This document shows, piece after piece, positions 54,236-63,289 of a stretch of 64,000 bases of DNA. Numbering within the stretch: position 1 is the stretch's first letter; every line of letters starts with the position of its first letter. The notes below the pieces were generated by a model that saw only the letters and a program-made list of their open reading frames with translations, did not search any database and was not told the origin of the DNA. Origin of the DNA: a bacterium (lineage in GTDB: Bacteria > Electryoneota > RPQS01 > DYHQ01); assembly GCA_030622545.1 (NCBI GenBank), contig JAUXGA010000001.1, positions 1-64,000 on the forward strand, written 5' to 3'. Made by a program: the position numbers and the translations under genes.

Positions 54236-55666
54236 ATGGCAGGAATTCCTTTACAATCACGTTGGATCGGGTTGCTCTCACTGGTTCTGGACGTTTTTCT
54301 AACGATCGTTTCTTTTTTCGTTTCCTTTGGACTCCGCGCCCAGATACGAACGGTGTATCTTTTTAGTATAGCGTTGGATGTTCGAGATTATTTCAATTCC
54401 TTTCTGGTGATCGTGATTATCTGGGTGCTCTTCTTTGACGTGCAAAAAGCTTACTCACCCCAGCGAAATCTCTCTCTCCTTTTTGACTTGAAATGCGTTT
54501 TGCAAACGGTGTTCTTCGGGATGGTGGCTTTTTTTGCGTTAAGCTACCTGTTGAGAATCGAACTTCCTCCTCGAAGCATATCCATCTTATTCGTCGCTGT
54601 CAATGTTCCGTTATTACTTGCTGGAAAGATATTCTTCCATTATTTACGTCGTTATTTACGGGCATCTGGAAAATATACGCGAACGGTTTTGGTAGTGGGA
54701 GCGGGCGAGAAAGCCGCTCGCTATATGGAATCCTTAAGGAAACATTCCGACTGGGGTTTGGATCTCATTGGATTTGTGGATAGTGACCCTGAAAGAGCTC
54801 GTGAAGACTATTACGGTGCTCCGGTACTGGGGGGGCAGAAGGATTTGCCGAATATATTGCACCGTCACGCGATTGATGAAGTTGTTTTTGCTGTTCCGAT
54901 GCGGGAATTGGAAGAATGTGTGGACATGCTCGCGCTCTGTGAACAAGAGGGAGTTCGTACGCTGATTATTTCTGATTTCTTCAGCGGGCTCATCGCGCGA
55001 GTCGAAAGCGAAATCATCTATGGGATTCCAGTTCTCATTTATTCAACGACTCCACTCAAAGTATGGCAGCAGATAATCAAGCGGATTTTTGATATTCTGA
55101 TTTCCGGCACAATGTTAATTTTTCTTCTCCCACTTTTCATCTTTATTGCAGCAGCCATCAAGCTGACATCGAAAGGTCCGGTGATTTACCGTTCGAAACG
55201 TGTCGGGTTGAATAAAAAAACCTTCAACTTCTATAAGTTCCGGACGATGGTTGCAGGAGCGGAGCAATTAAAGGAACGGTTGATGGATCAGAACGTAATG
55301 CAAAAAATCGTTTTTAAGGTGAAAGATGATCCGCGTATCACATCCGTCGGAAAATTTCTGCGCAAATTCAGTTTGGATGAACTTCCCCAGCTCTGGAGTG
55401 TTTTTCGAGGGGACATGGCGGTTGTGGGACCGCGACCGCCTCTGGTATCCGAACTGGATAAATTCGAAAGCTGGCATCGAAGAAAACTCTCTGTGAAGCC
55501 GGGGTTGACGTGTCTTTGGCAGATTTCGGGTCGCTCTGAAATCACTGATTTCGATGAGTGGGTTCGCTTGGATTTGGAATATATCGACACTTGGTCTCTC
55601 TGGCTCGATTTTAAAATCTTCTTTAAAACCATTCCCGTTGTTGTCTTTGGTAAAGGAGCCGAATAA
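54236..55666 (+). CDS. Polyprenyl glycosylphosphotransferase (WcaJ-like sugar transferase)
   Basis: N-terminal TM helices; KRIFDILISGTMLIFLLPLFIFIAAAIKLTSKGPVIYRSKRVGLNKKTFNFYKFRTM; RKFSLDELPQLWSVFRGDMAVVGPRPP; PGLTCLWQISGR. Confidence 0.95.
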   Translation: MAGIPLQSRWIGLLSLVLDVFLTIVSFFVSFGLRAQIRTVYLFSIALDVRDYFNSFLVIVIIWVLFFDVQKAYSPQRNLSLLFDLKCVLQTVFFGMVAFFALSYLLRIELPPRSISILFVAVNVPLLLAGKIFFHYLRRYLRASGKYTRTVLVVGAGEKAARYMESLRKHSDWGLDLIGFVDSDPERAREDYYGAPVLGGQKDLPNILHRHAIDEVVFAVPMRELEECVDMLALCEQEGVRTLIISDFFSGLIARVESEIIYGIPVLIYSTTPLKVWQQIIKRIFDILISGTMLIFLLPLFIFIAAAIKLTSKGPVIYRSKRVGLNKKTFNFYKFRTMVAGAEQLKERLMDQNVMQKIVFKVKDDPRITSVGKFLRKFSLDELPQLWSVFRGDMAVVGPRPPLVSELDKFESWHRRKLSVKPGLTCLWQISGRSEITDFDEWVRLDLEYIDTWSLWLDFKIFFKTIPVVVFGKGAE

Positions 55667-55687
55667 AGCGGCTTTGTAAAAAATCGT

Positions 55688-56626
55688 ATGAGAATTCTTG
55701 TTACCGGTGGAGCCGGATTTATCGGCTCTCATGTTTCTGATGCTTTTCTCGAGCAGGGTCACGACGTCGCTGTTCTCGATAATCTATCGACAGGATTCCG
55801 TCGAAATATCCCTCACGAAGCGCGTTTTTTCGAGCAGGATATCTTAGACAAGGAAGGCGTCCATCGCTGTTTTAAAGAATTCCAGCCGGAGATTGTCTGT
55901 CACCACGCAGCGCAGATGGACGTCCGCTTTTCGATTGAAGAACCGGAGTTCGATGCACAAACGAACATCTTGGGAACGCTTCACCTTATTTTGGCAGCCG
56001 TAGAACTTCACGTTAATAAATTCATTTATGTTTCCTCTGGCGGCGCGGTTTATGGCGAACCCGATTCCTTACCGGTAACAGAGACTAATTCCATAAAACC
56101 CGAATGTGCTTACGGAATTACGAAACATACGCCGGAGCACTATCTCTATCTTTACAAACAGCTCCGTGCGCTCGACTTTACGATTCTGAGATATGCCAAC
56201 GTTTACGGCCCTCGGCAGAATCCGAAGGGAGAAGCCGGCGTCAATGCGATTTTCATTGATCATATGTTAGAAGGAAAACCGCCGGTTATTTATGGTGATG
56301 GCGAACAACTTCGCGATTATGTCTATGTGAGCGATATCGTAAAGGCAAATTTGCTGGCACTCAATAAGGGGAGTGGTCAGGTACTGAATATTGGATCAGG
56401 GATGGGAACATCCGTGAATCAAATCGCTTCGATACTTGCGCGTTTACTTGATTTTCAAAAGGCTCCGACGTACGCTCCGGCGCGAGCGGGAGAGATTCAG
56501 AATATTTATCTGGATTCAACTCTCGCTAAAAATATCCTTGGATGGGAAACAAAGATTTCTTTCGAAGAGGGACTAAGACGCACGATAGAATGGCATAAGT
56601 CTCTCCTAACTGAAAAGAGCCGCTAA
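55688..56626 (+). CDS. NAD-dependent epimerase/dehydratase (GalE-like)
   Basis: ILVTGGAGFIGSHVSDAFLEQGHDVAVLDNLSTGFRRNI; SSGGAVYGE; YGITKHTPEHY; RYANVYGPRQNP; VINGDGEQLRDYVYV-type motif. Confidence 0.94.
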   Translation: MRILVTGGAGFIGSHVSDAFLEQGHDVAVLDNLSTGFRRNIPHEARFFEQDILDKEGVHRCFKEFQPEIVCHHAAQMDVRFSIEEPEFDAQTNILGTLHLILAAVELHVNKFIYVSSGGAVYGEPDSLPVTETNSIKPECAYGITKHTPEHYLYLYKQLRALDFTILRYANVYGPRQNPKGEAGVNAIFIDHMLEGKPPVIYGDGEQLRDYVYVSDIVKANLLALNKGSGQVLNIGSGMGTSVNQIASILARLLDFQKAPTYAPARAGEIQNIYLDSTLAKNILGWETKISFEEGLRRTIEWHKSLLTEKSR

Positions 56627-56737
56627 CAGGAAATCCTCCTGCAAACTTCCTTTACAAATTATTCATTTTTACAGCGTATTTACTGATAGTCTGTGGAAAC
56701 ACGCACCTTCTGAACATTCAATGCAAAGGAGAACTTT

Positions 56738-58039
56738 ATGAAGCTCGCGGTTGTTGGCACGGGCTATGTGGGTTTGGTAACCGGCGCTTGCCTTGCCGAA
56801 ACAGGTCATCATGTTATCTGTGCGGATATTGATGCCCAAAAAATCGAACAGCTTCAAAAAGGCATCATTCCAATCTATGAACCGGGCTTGGAAGAAATTG
56901 TCGAGCGAAATACGAAGAAAAAGCGACTCCATTTCACCGTTAATATTGCTGAAGCTGTCCGTGAAGCCCAGATTATCATGATTGCCGTGGGAACGCCGCC
57001 CCTTCCTGACGGTTCAGCGGATTTGTCGGCGGTTTTAGCGGTCGCGGATATCATCGCAGAGAATTTAAACGGCTATAAGATTGTTGTAAATAAATCGACT
57101 GTCCCCGTCGGCACCGGAGATCGTGTCCGTGAACGTATCGAGAAAGCGGGGGGGAAAGATTTTGATATCGTCTCCAATCCGGAATTCTTAAAAGAAGGCG
57201 ATGCGATAAATGACTTCTTGAAGCCTGACCGGATTGTTATCGGTGTAGAAAGCAAGCGCGCGGAAAAACTCATGAAAGAACTCTACGCGGCTTTCCTTCG
57301 CACCGGTCATCCAGTAATTGTGATGGGCGTTCGTTCTGCGGAGCTTACGAAGTATGCCGCGAATGGCCTTTTGGCTACGAAGATTACGTTTATGAATGAG
57401 ATGGCGAATCTCTGTGAAGTCCTCGGAGCAGATATTACGTCTGTTCGTTTTGGCATCGGTTCCGACAAACGCATCGGCCCCTATTTCCTTTTTCCGGGCG
57501 TTGGTTATGGCGGCTCCTGTTTTCCGAAAGATGTCAATGCGATTATCAGAACGGCGGCTGAAGAAGGTTCTCGCTTGAAGCTTTTGGAAACAGTGGACGA
57601 GGTTAATCTTGTTCAGCGTTTGAAAATCGTAGAGAAGGTTGTTCGTCACTATGGAGAAGATTTGAAAGGAAAGACCTTCGCTCTCTGGGGTCTGGCGTTT
57701 AAAGCACGAACGGATGATATGCGGGAAGCGGCGGCTATCTACACCATCGAAGAGTTGACCAAACGCGGTGCGAAGATTCAAGCCTATGATCCACAAGCCC
57801 ATAAAGAAGCTCGAAAGCTGTTCGGTGAGCGCATAGACTATTTCGAAGACAGCTACGACGCTTTGACGAAAGCTGACGCGCTCCTTGTTTTAACAGAGTG
57901 GGCGGAGTTTCGCGAACCTGATTTCGATGAAATCAAAACGCGATTGCGCGAAGCTATCATTTTCGACGGTCGCAATCTTTACGAACCTGAACGGATGAAA
58001 GAACTCGGTTTCACTTACTATTCGATTGGTCGAGTGTGA
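56738..58039 (+). CDS. ugd: UDP-glucose/GDP-mannose dehydrogenase (UDP-glucose 6-dehydrogenase-like)
   Basis: MKLAVVGTGYVGLVTGACLAETGHHVICADID; KSTVPVGTGD; SNPEFLKEGDAINDFLKPDRIVIG; FPGVGYGGSCFPKDVNA; LWGLAFKARTDDMREAAA. Confidence 0.95.
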   Translation: MKLAVVGTGYVGLVTGACLAETGHHVICADIDAQKIEQLQKGIIPIYEPGLEEIVERNTKKKRLHFTVNIAEAVREAQIIMIAVGTPPLPDGSADLSAVLAVADIIAENLNGYKIVVNKSTVPVGTGDRVRERIEKAGGKDFDIVSNPEFLKEGDAINDFLKPDRIVIGVESKRAEKLMKELYAAFLRTGHPVIVMGVRSAELTKYAANGLLATKITFMNEMANLCEVLGADITSVRFGIGSDKRIGPYFLFPGVGYGGSCFPKDVNAIIRTAAEEGSRLKLLETVDEVNLVQRLKIVEKVVRHYGEDLKGKTFALWGLAFKARTDDMREAAAIYTIEELTKRGAKIQAYDPQAHKEARKLFGERIDYFEDSYDALTKADALLVLTEWAEFREPDFDEIKTRLREAIIFDGRNLYEPERMKELGFTYYSIGRV

Positions 58040-59706
58040 ACGCGACAGAGTTAGGTCGAAGGTTGGGGATTCTCCTCGCGCTTACCGGCCTCGTCGCCTC
58101 GTGCGCGAAAATGGGATCGCCCCCTGGAGGACCGGAAGACGAACGTGGGCCGCAAGTGGAAGACGTCTTTCCTATGCCGGGTGCGACAAACGTGTCACAA
58201 AAAATTGAAGTCCGCGTGCGCTTCGATGAAGCAGTCAACCGGCGTTCTGTTGAGGATGCTGTTTTTCTCTCTCCGGATCCCGGCGAGCGAGTTCGGTTTT
58301 ATTGGCGAGGACGATTGCTTCGCATTCGTTATCTTGATTCACTGAGCGTCGACCGAACCTATGTGATTACGATTGGTTCCGGTGCGCGAGATATTCGAGG
58401 GAACCCTGTTGGCGGGTCGTTCACATTGGCTTTCTCGACGGGGGCACACATCGATAAAGGACGCATTTTTGGACAGATTACGGGAGAGGAAACTCCTCAG
58501 AATCTGAATTTGTGGGCATATTCTTTAAGTGATTCCGCGGCGCCGAATCCACAGGAAGATGTTCCTGACTATCGGACTCAGCCCAATGCTTCGGGAACGT
58601 TTCGTTTCACTTATTTAAAAACGGACACCTACCGAGTTTTTGCTGTCTTTGATGTAGGGCGAGATGGTTTTTGGAATCCATCCGTTGAGCAGATTGGCAT
58701 TCCTCCCTGGGATGTGGTGGTTACGGATGAATCCCAACCATATCTGAGTTTTAAAACTTCCTTGTTCGATACAACGGCCGTTCAAATCCGAGGCATATCC
58801 GTAAAATCCGATAGACAGCTCGTTGTGAAATTTTCGAAACAGATTTCCCCGGCGGTGGCTTTTCATCTCGAAAACCTTTCATGCGATACCTTGTCGGTCG
58901 CTGTAACCTACGAAGATGTTGAAGATTCGACGCATTGGCAGCTTTTCACCGCACGTTCCTTGACCAATGAAAAATGGAAACTCACGACAACGTTATCCGA
59001 TGGAATGCGAGCAGCGCAAACGTTCCTTGATACCATCAACGTGCGAACATCTCCCGACACAAGTCGGCCTGAAATCTTTCGCAAATTCCCTTCATCTGGA
59101 GAGCGTCTGATTGATGTACCGGACAAATTGGATTTCTTCTTCTCGGAAGCGATTTTTCTTGTTGATTCGATTGCGAAATTCGAATTCTATTCCCAGATGT
59201 CAGAAGATACGTTCGAGTTGATTTCGAATTGGAAGCACCCCGCGCATCTGTCTCTGACGTCGGAAGAACCATTTCAACGGGGCGGTATGTACACGATAGC
59301 ATTCAATGCTCTGGCGTTGGAAGATTTGTCCGGCAATTCCCTCGGAGATACGCTATCGAGTTTTCGTTTCCAGATTCTCCCGGATGACAGTCTGGGGTCG
59401 CTCTCCGGAACGCTGCAGGATGAGGAAGGGTATGAACATGTTCTTTCCGCTTTTTCCTTGCGGAGAAAGGAAGTAGTTCGAACGGTAAGCGGTGTTCCTT
59501 CCGGGGAGTTTATTCTTGAAGAACTCCCGGCGGGCGGTTATCTGATTGAAGTGCTTCGAGATGTTGATGGTTCCGGCGATTTCTCAAAAGGGAGTATGGA
59601 CCCTTGGGAGTTTTCGGAGCCGATTTGGACTGCGCGGGATACATTTGTCGTGCGTCCACGTTGGGATCGCGGGGGAATTCAATTGAAGTTTCCTGTTTTA
59701 CAATAG
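58036..59706 (+). CDS. Ig-like domain lipoprotein
   Basis: GTG start; lipobox LTGLVASCAKMGSPPGGPEDERGPQVEDVFPMPGATNVSQKIEVRVRFDEAVNRRSVEDAVFLSPDP; 4-nt overlap with ugd. Confidence 0.85.
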   Translation: MNATELGRRLGILLALTGLVASCAKMGSPPGGPEDERGPQVEDVFPMPGATNVSQKIEVRVRFDEAVNRRSVEDAVFLSPDPGERVRFYWRGRLLRIRYLDSLSVDRTYVITIGSGARDIRGNPVGGSFTLAFSTGAHIDKGRIFGQITGEETPQNLNLWAYSLSDSAAPNPQEDVPDYRTQPNASGTFRFTYLKTDTYRVFAVFDVGRDGFWNPSVEQIGIPPWDVVVTDESQPYLSFKTSLFDTTAVQIRGISVKSDRQLVVKFSKQISPAVAFHLENLSCDTLSVAVTYEDVEDSTHWQLFTARSLTNEKWKLTTTLSDGMRAAQTFLDTINVRTSPDTSRPEIFRKFPSSGERLIDVPDKLDFFFSEAIFLVDSIAKFEFYSQMSEDTFELISNWKHPAHLSLTSEEPFQRGGMYTIAFNALALEDLSGNSLGDTLSSFRFQILPDDSLGSLSGTLQDEEGYEHVLSAFSLRRKEVVRTVSGVPSGEFILEELPAGGYLIEVLRDVDGSGDFSKGSMDPWEFSEPIWTARDTFVVRPRWDRGGIQLKFPVLQ

Positions 59707-59715
59707 AGAGTGATT

Positions 59716-60786
59716 ATGCTTCATGTCGTTATTATGGCGGGGGGAATTGGAGCCCGGTTTTGGCCGAAGAGCCGAAAGCACGCTCCAAAGCAACTTTTGG
59801 ATCTCTTTGGTGAAGGTACCCTGATTGAAGAGACCGTACAGCGAGCCCGGCACCTTACCACACCGGACTGCATCTGGATTGTAACGAATTTGGAATTGAA
59901 ACGGGAGATTCAAAAAGTCCTGCCTGATTTCACCGATAAGCAGTTTATTATCGAGCCATGTGGGAAAAACACCGCTCCGGCAATTGGGCTTTCTGCGATT
60001 ACGTTAGCTCGGCAAGACCCGGAAGCAACGATGGTCATCTTCCCTGCGGATCATCGCATCCCGGACGTTGACGCTTTTGAAAAAGCTGTTCGCGCCGCAG
60101 AAAAAGTCGTGTCCTCCAGCGAGATGTTGGCGACCATCGGGATTCGTCCCACACGTCCGGAGACCGGCTACGGCTACATTCAAATGGATGCGGCGTCATC
60201 TCAGATTGCGCCGGATGTGTTTCGTGTGAAGACCTTCGCGGAGAAACCAAATCTTCCGACGGCGGAACTGTTTTTGAAAAGCGGCGATTTTCTTTGGAAC
60301 AGCGGAATGTTTATTTGGAAGGTATCCACAATTCTAAATCAAATCGCTGAACACCTGCCGGATTTGCACAGCGGCCTTCGAGACATTGCGGCGTGTAAGA
60401 AGGAGACACATTTAAAAGAGACGATTACGAAAGTCTATAGCTCCCTGAAGCCGATTTCTATTGACTACGGTGTCATGGAAAAAGCAGCGGATGTGTGTGT
60501 TGTGAAGGGAAAGTTTCGCTGGAGCGATGTGGGAAGCTGGGAAGAAGTGTGGCGATTCTGCGATAAGGATGAACAGGGGAATGCGATTCTGGGTAATCAT
60601 CTCGTTATCAACTCCTCAAATAACCTGATCGATGCCAAGGATAAATTCTACGCCCTTCTTGGAGTTGAGAATTTGATTATCATCGAAACCAAAGACGCCG
60701 TGCTTGTCTGTCCTCGCGAAAAGATACAGCAGGTGCGCGAGATTGTTGATGAGTTGGAGCGACGCAAAGAAACGAAGTATCTCTAA
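59716..60786 (+). CDS. Mannose-1-phosphate guanylyltransferase
   Basis: MLHVVIMAGGIGARFWPKSRKHAPKQLLDLFG; CGKNTAPAIGLSAI; IFPADHRI; FAEKPN; WNSGMFIWK; SIDYGVMEKA; WSDVGSWEEVW. Confidence 0.94.
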   Translation: MLHVVIMAGGIGARFWPKSRKHAPKQLLDLFGEGTLIEETVQRARHLTTPDCIWIVTNLELKREIQKVLPDFTDKQFIIEPCGKNTAPAIGLSAITLARQDPEATMVIFPADHRIPDVDAFEKAVRAAEKVVSSSEMLATIGIRPTRPETGYGYIQMDAASSQIAPDVFRVKTFAEKPNLPTAELFLKSGDFLWNSGMFIWKVSTILNQIAEHLPDLHSGLRDIAACKKETHLKETITKVYSSLKPISIDYGVMEKAADVCVVKGKFRWSDVGSWEEVWRFCDKDEQGNAILGNHLVINSSNNLIDAKDKFYALLGVENLIIIETKDAVLVCPREKIQQVREIVDELERRKETKYL

Positions 60787-60803
60787 GCTGTACGCTTTTC
60801 TCC

Positions 60804-60873
60804 GCCGAGCCGGGTTAAGCGCTCTCTATCTTGAACCTGAGTGCGGAAGCTATCGCGCGCAACCCGGCCGGAA
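60804..60873 (+). repeat. Dispersed intergenic imperfect-palindrome element, copy 4
   Basis: gccgagccgggttaagcgctctctatcttgaacctgagtgcggaagctatcgcgcgcaacccggccggaa. Confidence 0.85.
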
Positions 60874-60934
60874 TCTATAACTACAGCGCAACTTAGAGAG
60901 TGAGAAATTACAATAACATTTACGTTGCCAAAGA

Positions 60935-61195
60935 ATGAAAGCAGAGAAACTTTGCATTGAACTTGAAAATGCCCTGATTCGATTGGGATGGAAGATCCGA
61001 CAGGAAAAGGGGAATTTCAAAGGGGGAGCGTGTCTCCTTTCCGGCGAGCAGATGGTGATTATCAATAAAAAATTGAATGTCGAAGAACGAATCGAGATTT
61101 TTTCGCAGGCATTGAAGAAGAACGAGCTGGATGGCTTGTATCTCTTACCGGAAGTACGTCGGTTTCTTGAATCGGAAACCACTGCATCAACATAG
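60935..61195 (+). CDS. Conserved-looking small hypothetical protein (86 aa)
   Basis: MKAEKLCIELENALIRLGWKIRQEKGNFKGGACLLSGEQMVIINKKLNVEERIEIFSQAL...; plausible composition, co-oriented with neighbours, no overlapping alternative. Confidence 0.65.
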   Translation: MKAEKLCIELENALIRLGWKIRQEKGNFKGGACLLSGEQMVIINKKLNVEERIEIFSQALKKNELDGLYLLPEVRRFLESETTAST

Positions 61196-61248
61196 TATCC
61201 CAAGCCAGATTGCGAAATTATTTAATGAAAATGTTCCGTTAAGAAAGC

Positions 61249-62328
61249 GTGTTGTTTAGCAAGTCGCTTTTTAAAAGCATAGAGCAATTCGGCAAAAAAG
61301 GATTTTTGTCGATTGCCCGATGGGGACTTCGTCCGCCGAATGTGGATGGTTTGCAGCCGGACGAATGCAGAGAAATTCTCGTCGTACGGCAAGACAGCCG
61401 CCTCGGGAATCTTGTTCTGATTGAGCCTCTCTTACGCGGCTTAAAAGAAAATTTACCGAAAGCACGCATCACTCTTCTCATAGGGGAGGTTTTTTCGGAA
61501 TTGTACCGTCCCGGTTCGGTTGTTGACGAAGTTATCGTTTTTCCTCAGACGAAGATGGCTCGAAATCCACTGCGGCTTCTTCCTTGGATACGGAAACTTC
61601 GTCAGCGGCGATGGGATATTGCCATTGACTCGGCTCATCCGCGCTCGATTTCGACGACGAATCTGCTGATTGCGAGTGTTTCTGGTGCGCGAGTGCGATT
61701 GGGATTTGCGCGCGAAGGAAGCGAGCGTCTGCTGAATAAAACGGTTCCAGCGCCCGAACCGCGTTCCTACATCGAAGAACAGCTTCTTCTGCTTCAGCCA
61801 TTGGGAATAGAGTCTCCGGTTTCTTCACCTTGCTTCAGTTTACCACCGGGGCATGAATTTCTTGCGTCGGAATTTCGACAAGCGCTCCAAGTCAGAGCAG
61901 AAGAGAAACTCTGCGGTTTCTGGGTGGGAGGCCGCTACGATAAGCGTCTTGCTATGAAGGATTTCCTGAATTTCTATCGGGAATTCGACAAAGAAAAGCC
62001 GCGGCGTTTCTCTCCTGTTCTACTCTCAGGCCCCGACGAAAAACAGGTGACGGAGCCCGGCATTCGTCACTACCGTTTCACCGGTCCGATTTGGGAACTC
62101 GGAGCCTGTCTAAAAACGCTTTGCTGGTTTTTGTCGATGGATTCCGGGCCTCGCCATTTCGCTGTGGCGCTCGATGTTCCTTCCATTGGACTTTTTCGAG
62201 GCGGTGCACAGATGGAATACGGTCATGCGGACAGACGGAAGCATTTCGATTTTTCGATTGACCACGAGCCTAATCTTTTTTCGTCCGTGCTTTCAGCCGT
62301 AAATAAAATATCTGAAAACTGTAAATAA
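61249..62328 (+). CDS. Glycosyltransferase family 9 (heptosyltransferase-like)
   Basis: ILVVRQDSRLGNLVLIEPLLRGLKENLPKARITLLIG; IAIDSAHPRSISTTNLLIASVSGARVRLGF; WFLSMDSGPRHFAVALDVPSIGLFRGG; GTG start. Confidence 0.88.
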   Translation: MLFSKSLFKSIEQFGKKGFLSIARWGLRPPNVDGLQPDECREILVVRQDSRLGNLVLIEPLLRGLKENLPKARITLLIGEVFSELYRPGSVVDEVIVFPQTKMARNPLRLLPWIRKLRQRRWDIAIDSAHPRSISTTNLLIASVSGARVRLGFAREGSERLLNKTVPAPEPRSYIEEQLLLLQPLGIESPVSSPCFSLPPGHEFLASEFRQALQVRAEEKLCGFWVGGRYDKRLAMKDFLNFYREFDKEKPRRFSPVLLSGPDEKQVTEPGIRHYRFTGPIWELGACLKTLCWFLSMDSGPRHFAVALDVPSIGLFRGGAQMEYGHADRRKHFDFSIDHEPNLFSSVLSAVNKISENCK

Positions 62329-62341
62329 GATTCTCTGATTG

Positions 62342-63289
62342 ATGAATTCCCTGTTGACGGATTTTAAAAACAGCTCTCGAACTGCTTTAGCGCGCGCGTT
62401 AACGCTCATCGAGAATCGCTCTCCCGAAGCGGCATCGTTTCTTTCGGAGCTCAGTGGGCGCATCGGTCATGCGATTCGTATTGGCGTGACCGGTCCTCCG
62501 GGGGCTGGGAAATCTACACTGGTAACTAAACTGACTCAGCACTGGCTCGAGAAAAACCTCAAAGTTGGCATATTGGCTGTGGATCCGACAAGTCCTTTTT
62601 CCGGCGGAGCTCTGCTCGGAGATCGCGTAAGGATGATAAGTGTTTCGTTGGATTCGAGAGTCTTTGTGCGCTCTCTTGCGACACGCGGCAGTTTGGGAGG
62701 ACTTGCGCGAGCGGCGGGAGAAATGGCGGACGTCATGGATGCGTTCGGTTTCGACCGGATTGTTTTCGAGACGGTCGGCGTCGGGCAGTCGGAGCTGGAA
62801 GTAGTGCAGTATGCCGATACGACGATGGTGATTCTGGTACCGGAATCGGGTGACGGAATTCAGGCGATGAAAGCAGGCTTGATGGAGATTGGCGATCTGT
62901 TTGTGATTAACAAATCGGATAGAGAGGGCGCGGCGCGGTTCGGAATTGAAATCGATACCGTGATGAACCTCAGACAATGGCAGGGATGGATTCCGCCGGT
63001 TCTTTCAACCATCGCGTCAACGGGAGAGGGAGTCGAAGAACTCAGTAACGTTCTTGGGCAACACGTCGATTATCTCAAACAGGAAGGACTCTGGGATAAG
63101 CGCCGTTATGAACGCGGGCTTAGGAAGTATCAACGGGTTGTGGATGATGAAATTCTTGGAGCGTTCTGGACTGCGAAACGAAAACAGCTTCTGAACGATG
63201 CTGTCGTGAAAGGGAAGTCCGCTTATGCTTTAGCGCGCACGCTTCTTCTTGATGTCATCCGTGAGATTCGTCGAACCCGTCCTGACTGA
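62342..63289 (+). CDS. meaB: Methylmalonyl-CoA mutase-associated GTPase MeaB (ArgK family)
   Basis: RIGVTGPPGAGKSTLVTKLTQHW; VGILAVDPTSPFSGGALLGDRVRM; FVRSLATRGSLGGLARA; FETVGVGQSELEV; FVINKSDREGA. Confidence 0.94.
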   Translation: MNSLLTDFKNSSRTALARALTLIENRSPEAASFLSELSGRIGHAIRIGVTGPPGAGKSTLVTKLTQHWLEKNLKVGILAVDPTSPFSGGALLGDRVRMISVSLDSRVFVRSLATRGSLGGLARAAGEMADVMDAFGFDRIVFETVGVGQSELEVVQYADTTMVILVPESGDGIQAMKAGLMEIGDLFVINKSDREGAARFGIEIDTVMNLRQWQGWIPPVLSTIASTGEGVEELSNVLGQHVDYLKQEGLWDKRRYERGLRKYQRVVDDEILGAFWTAKRKQLLNDAVVKGKSAYALARTLLLDVIREIRRTRPD

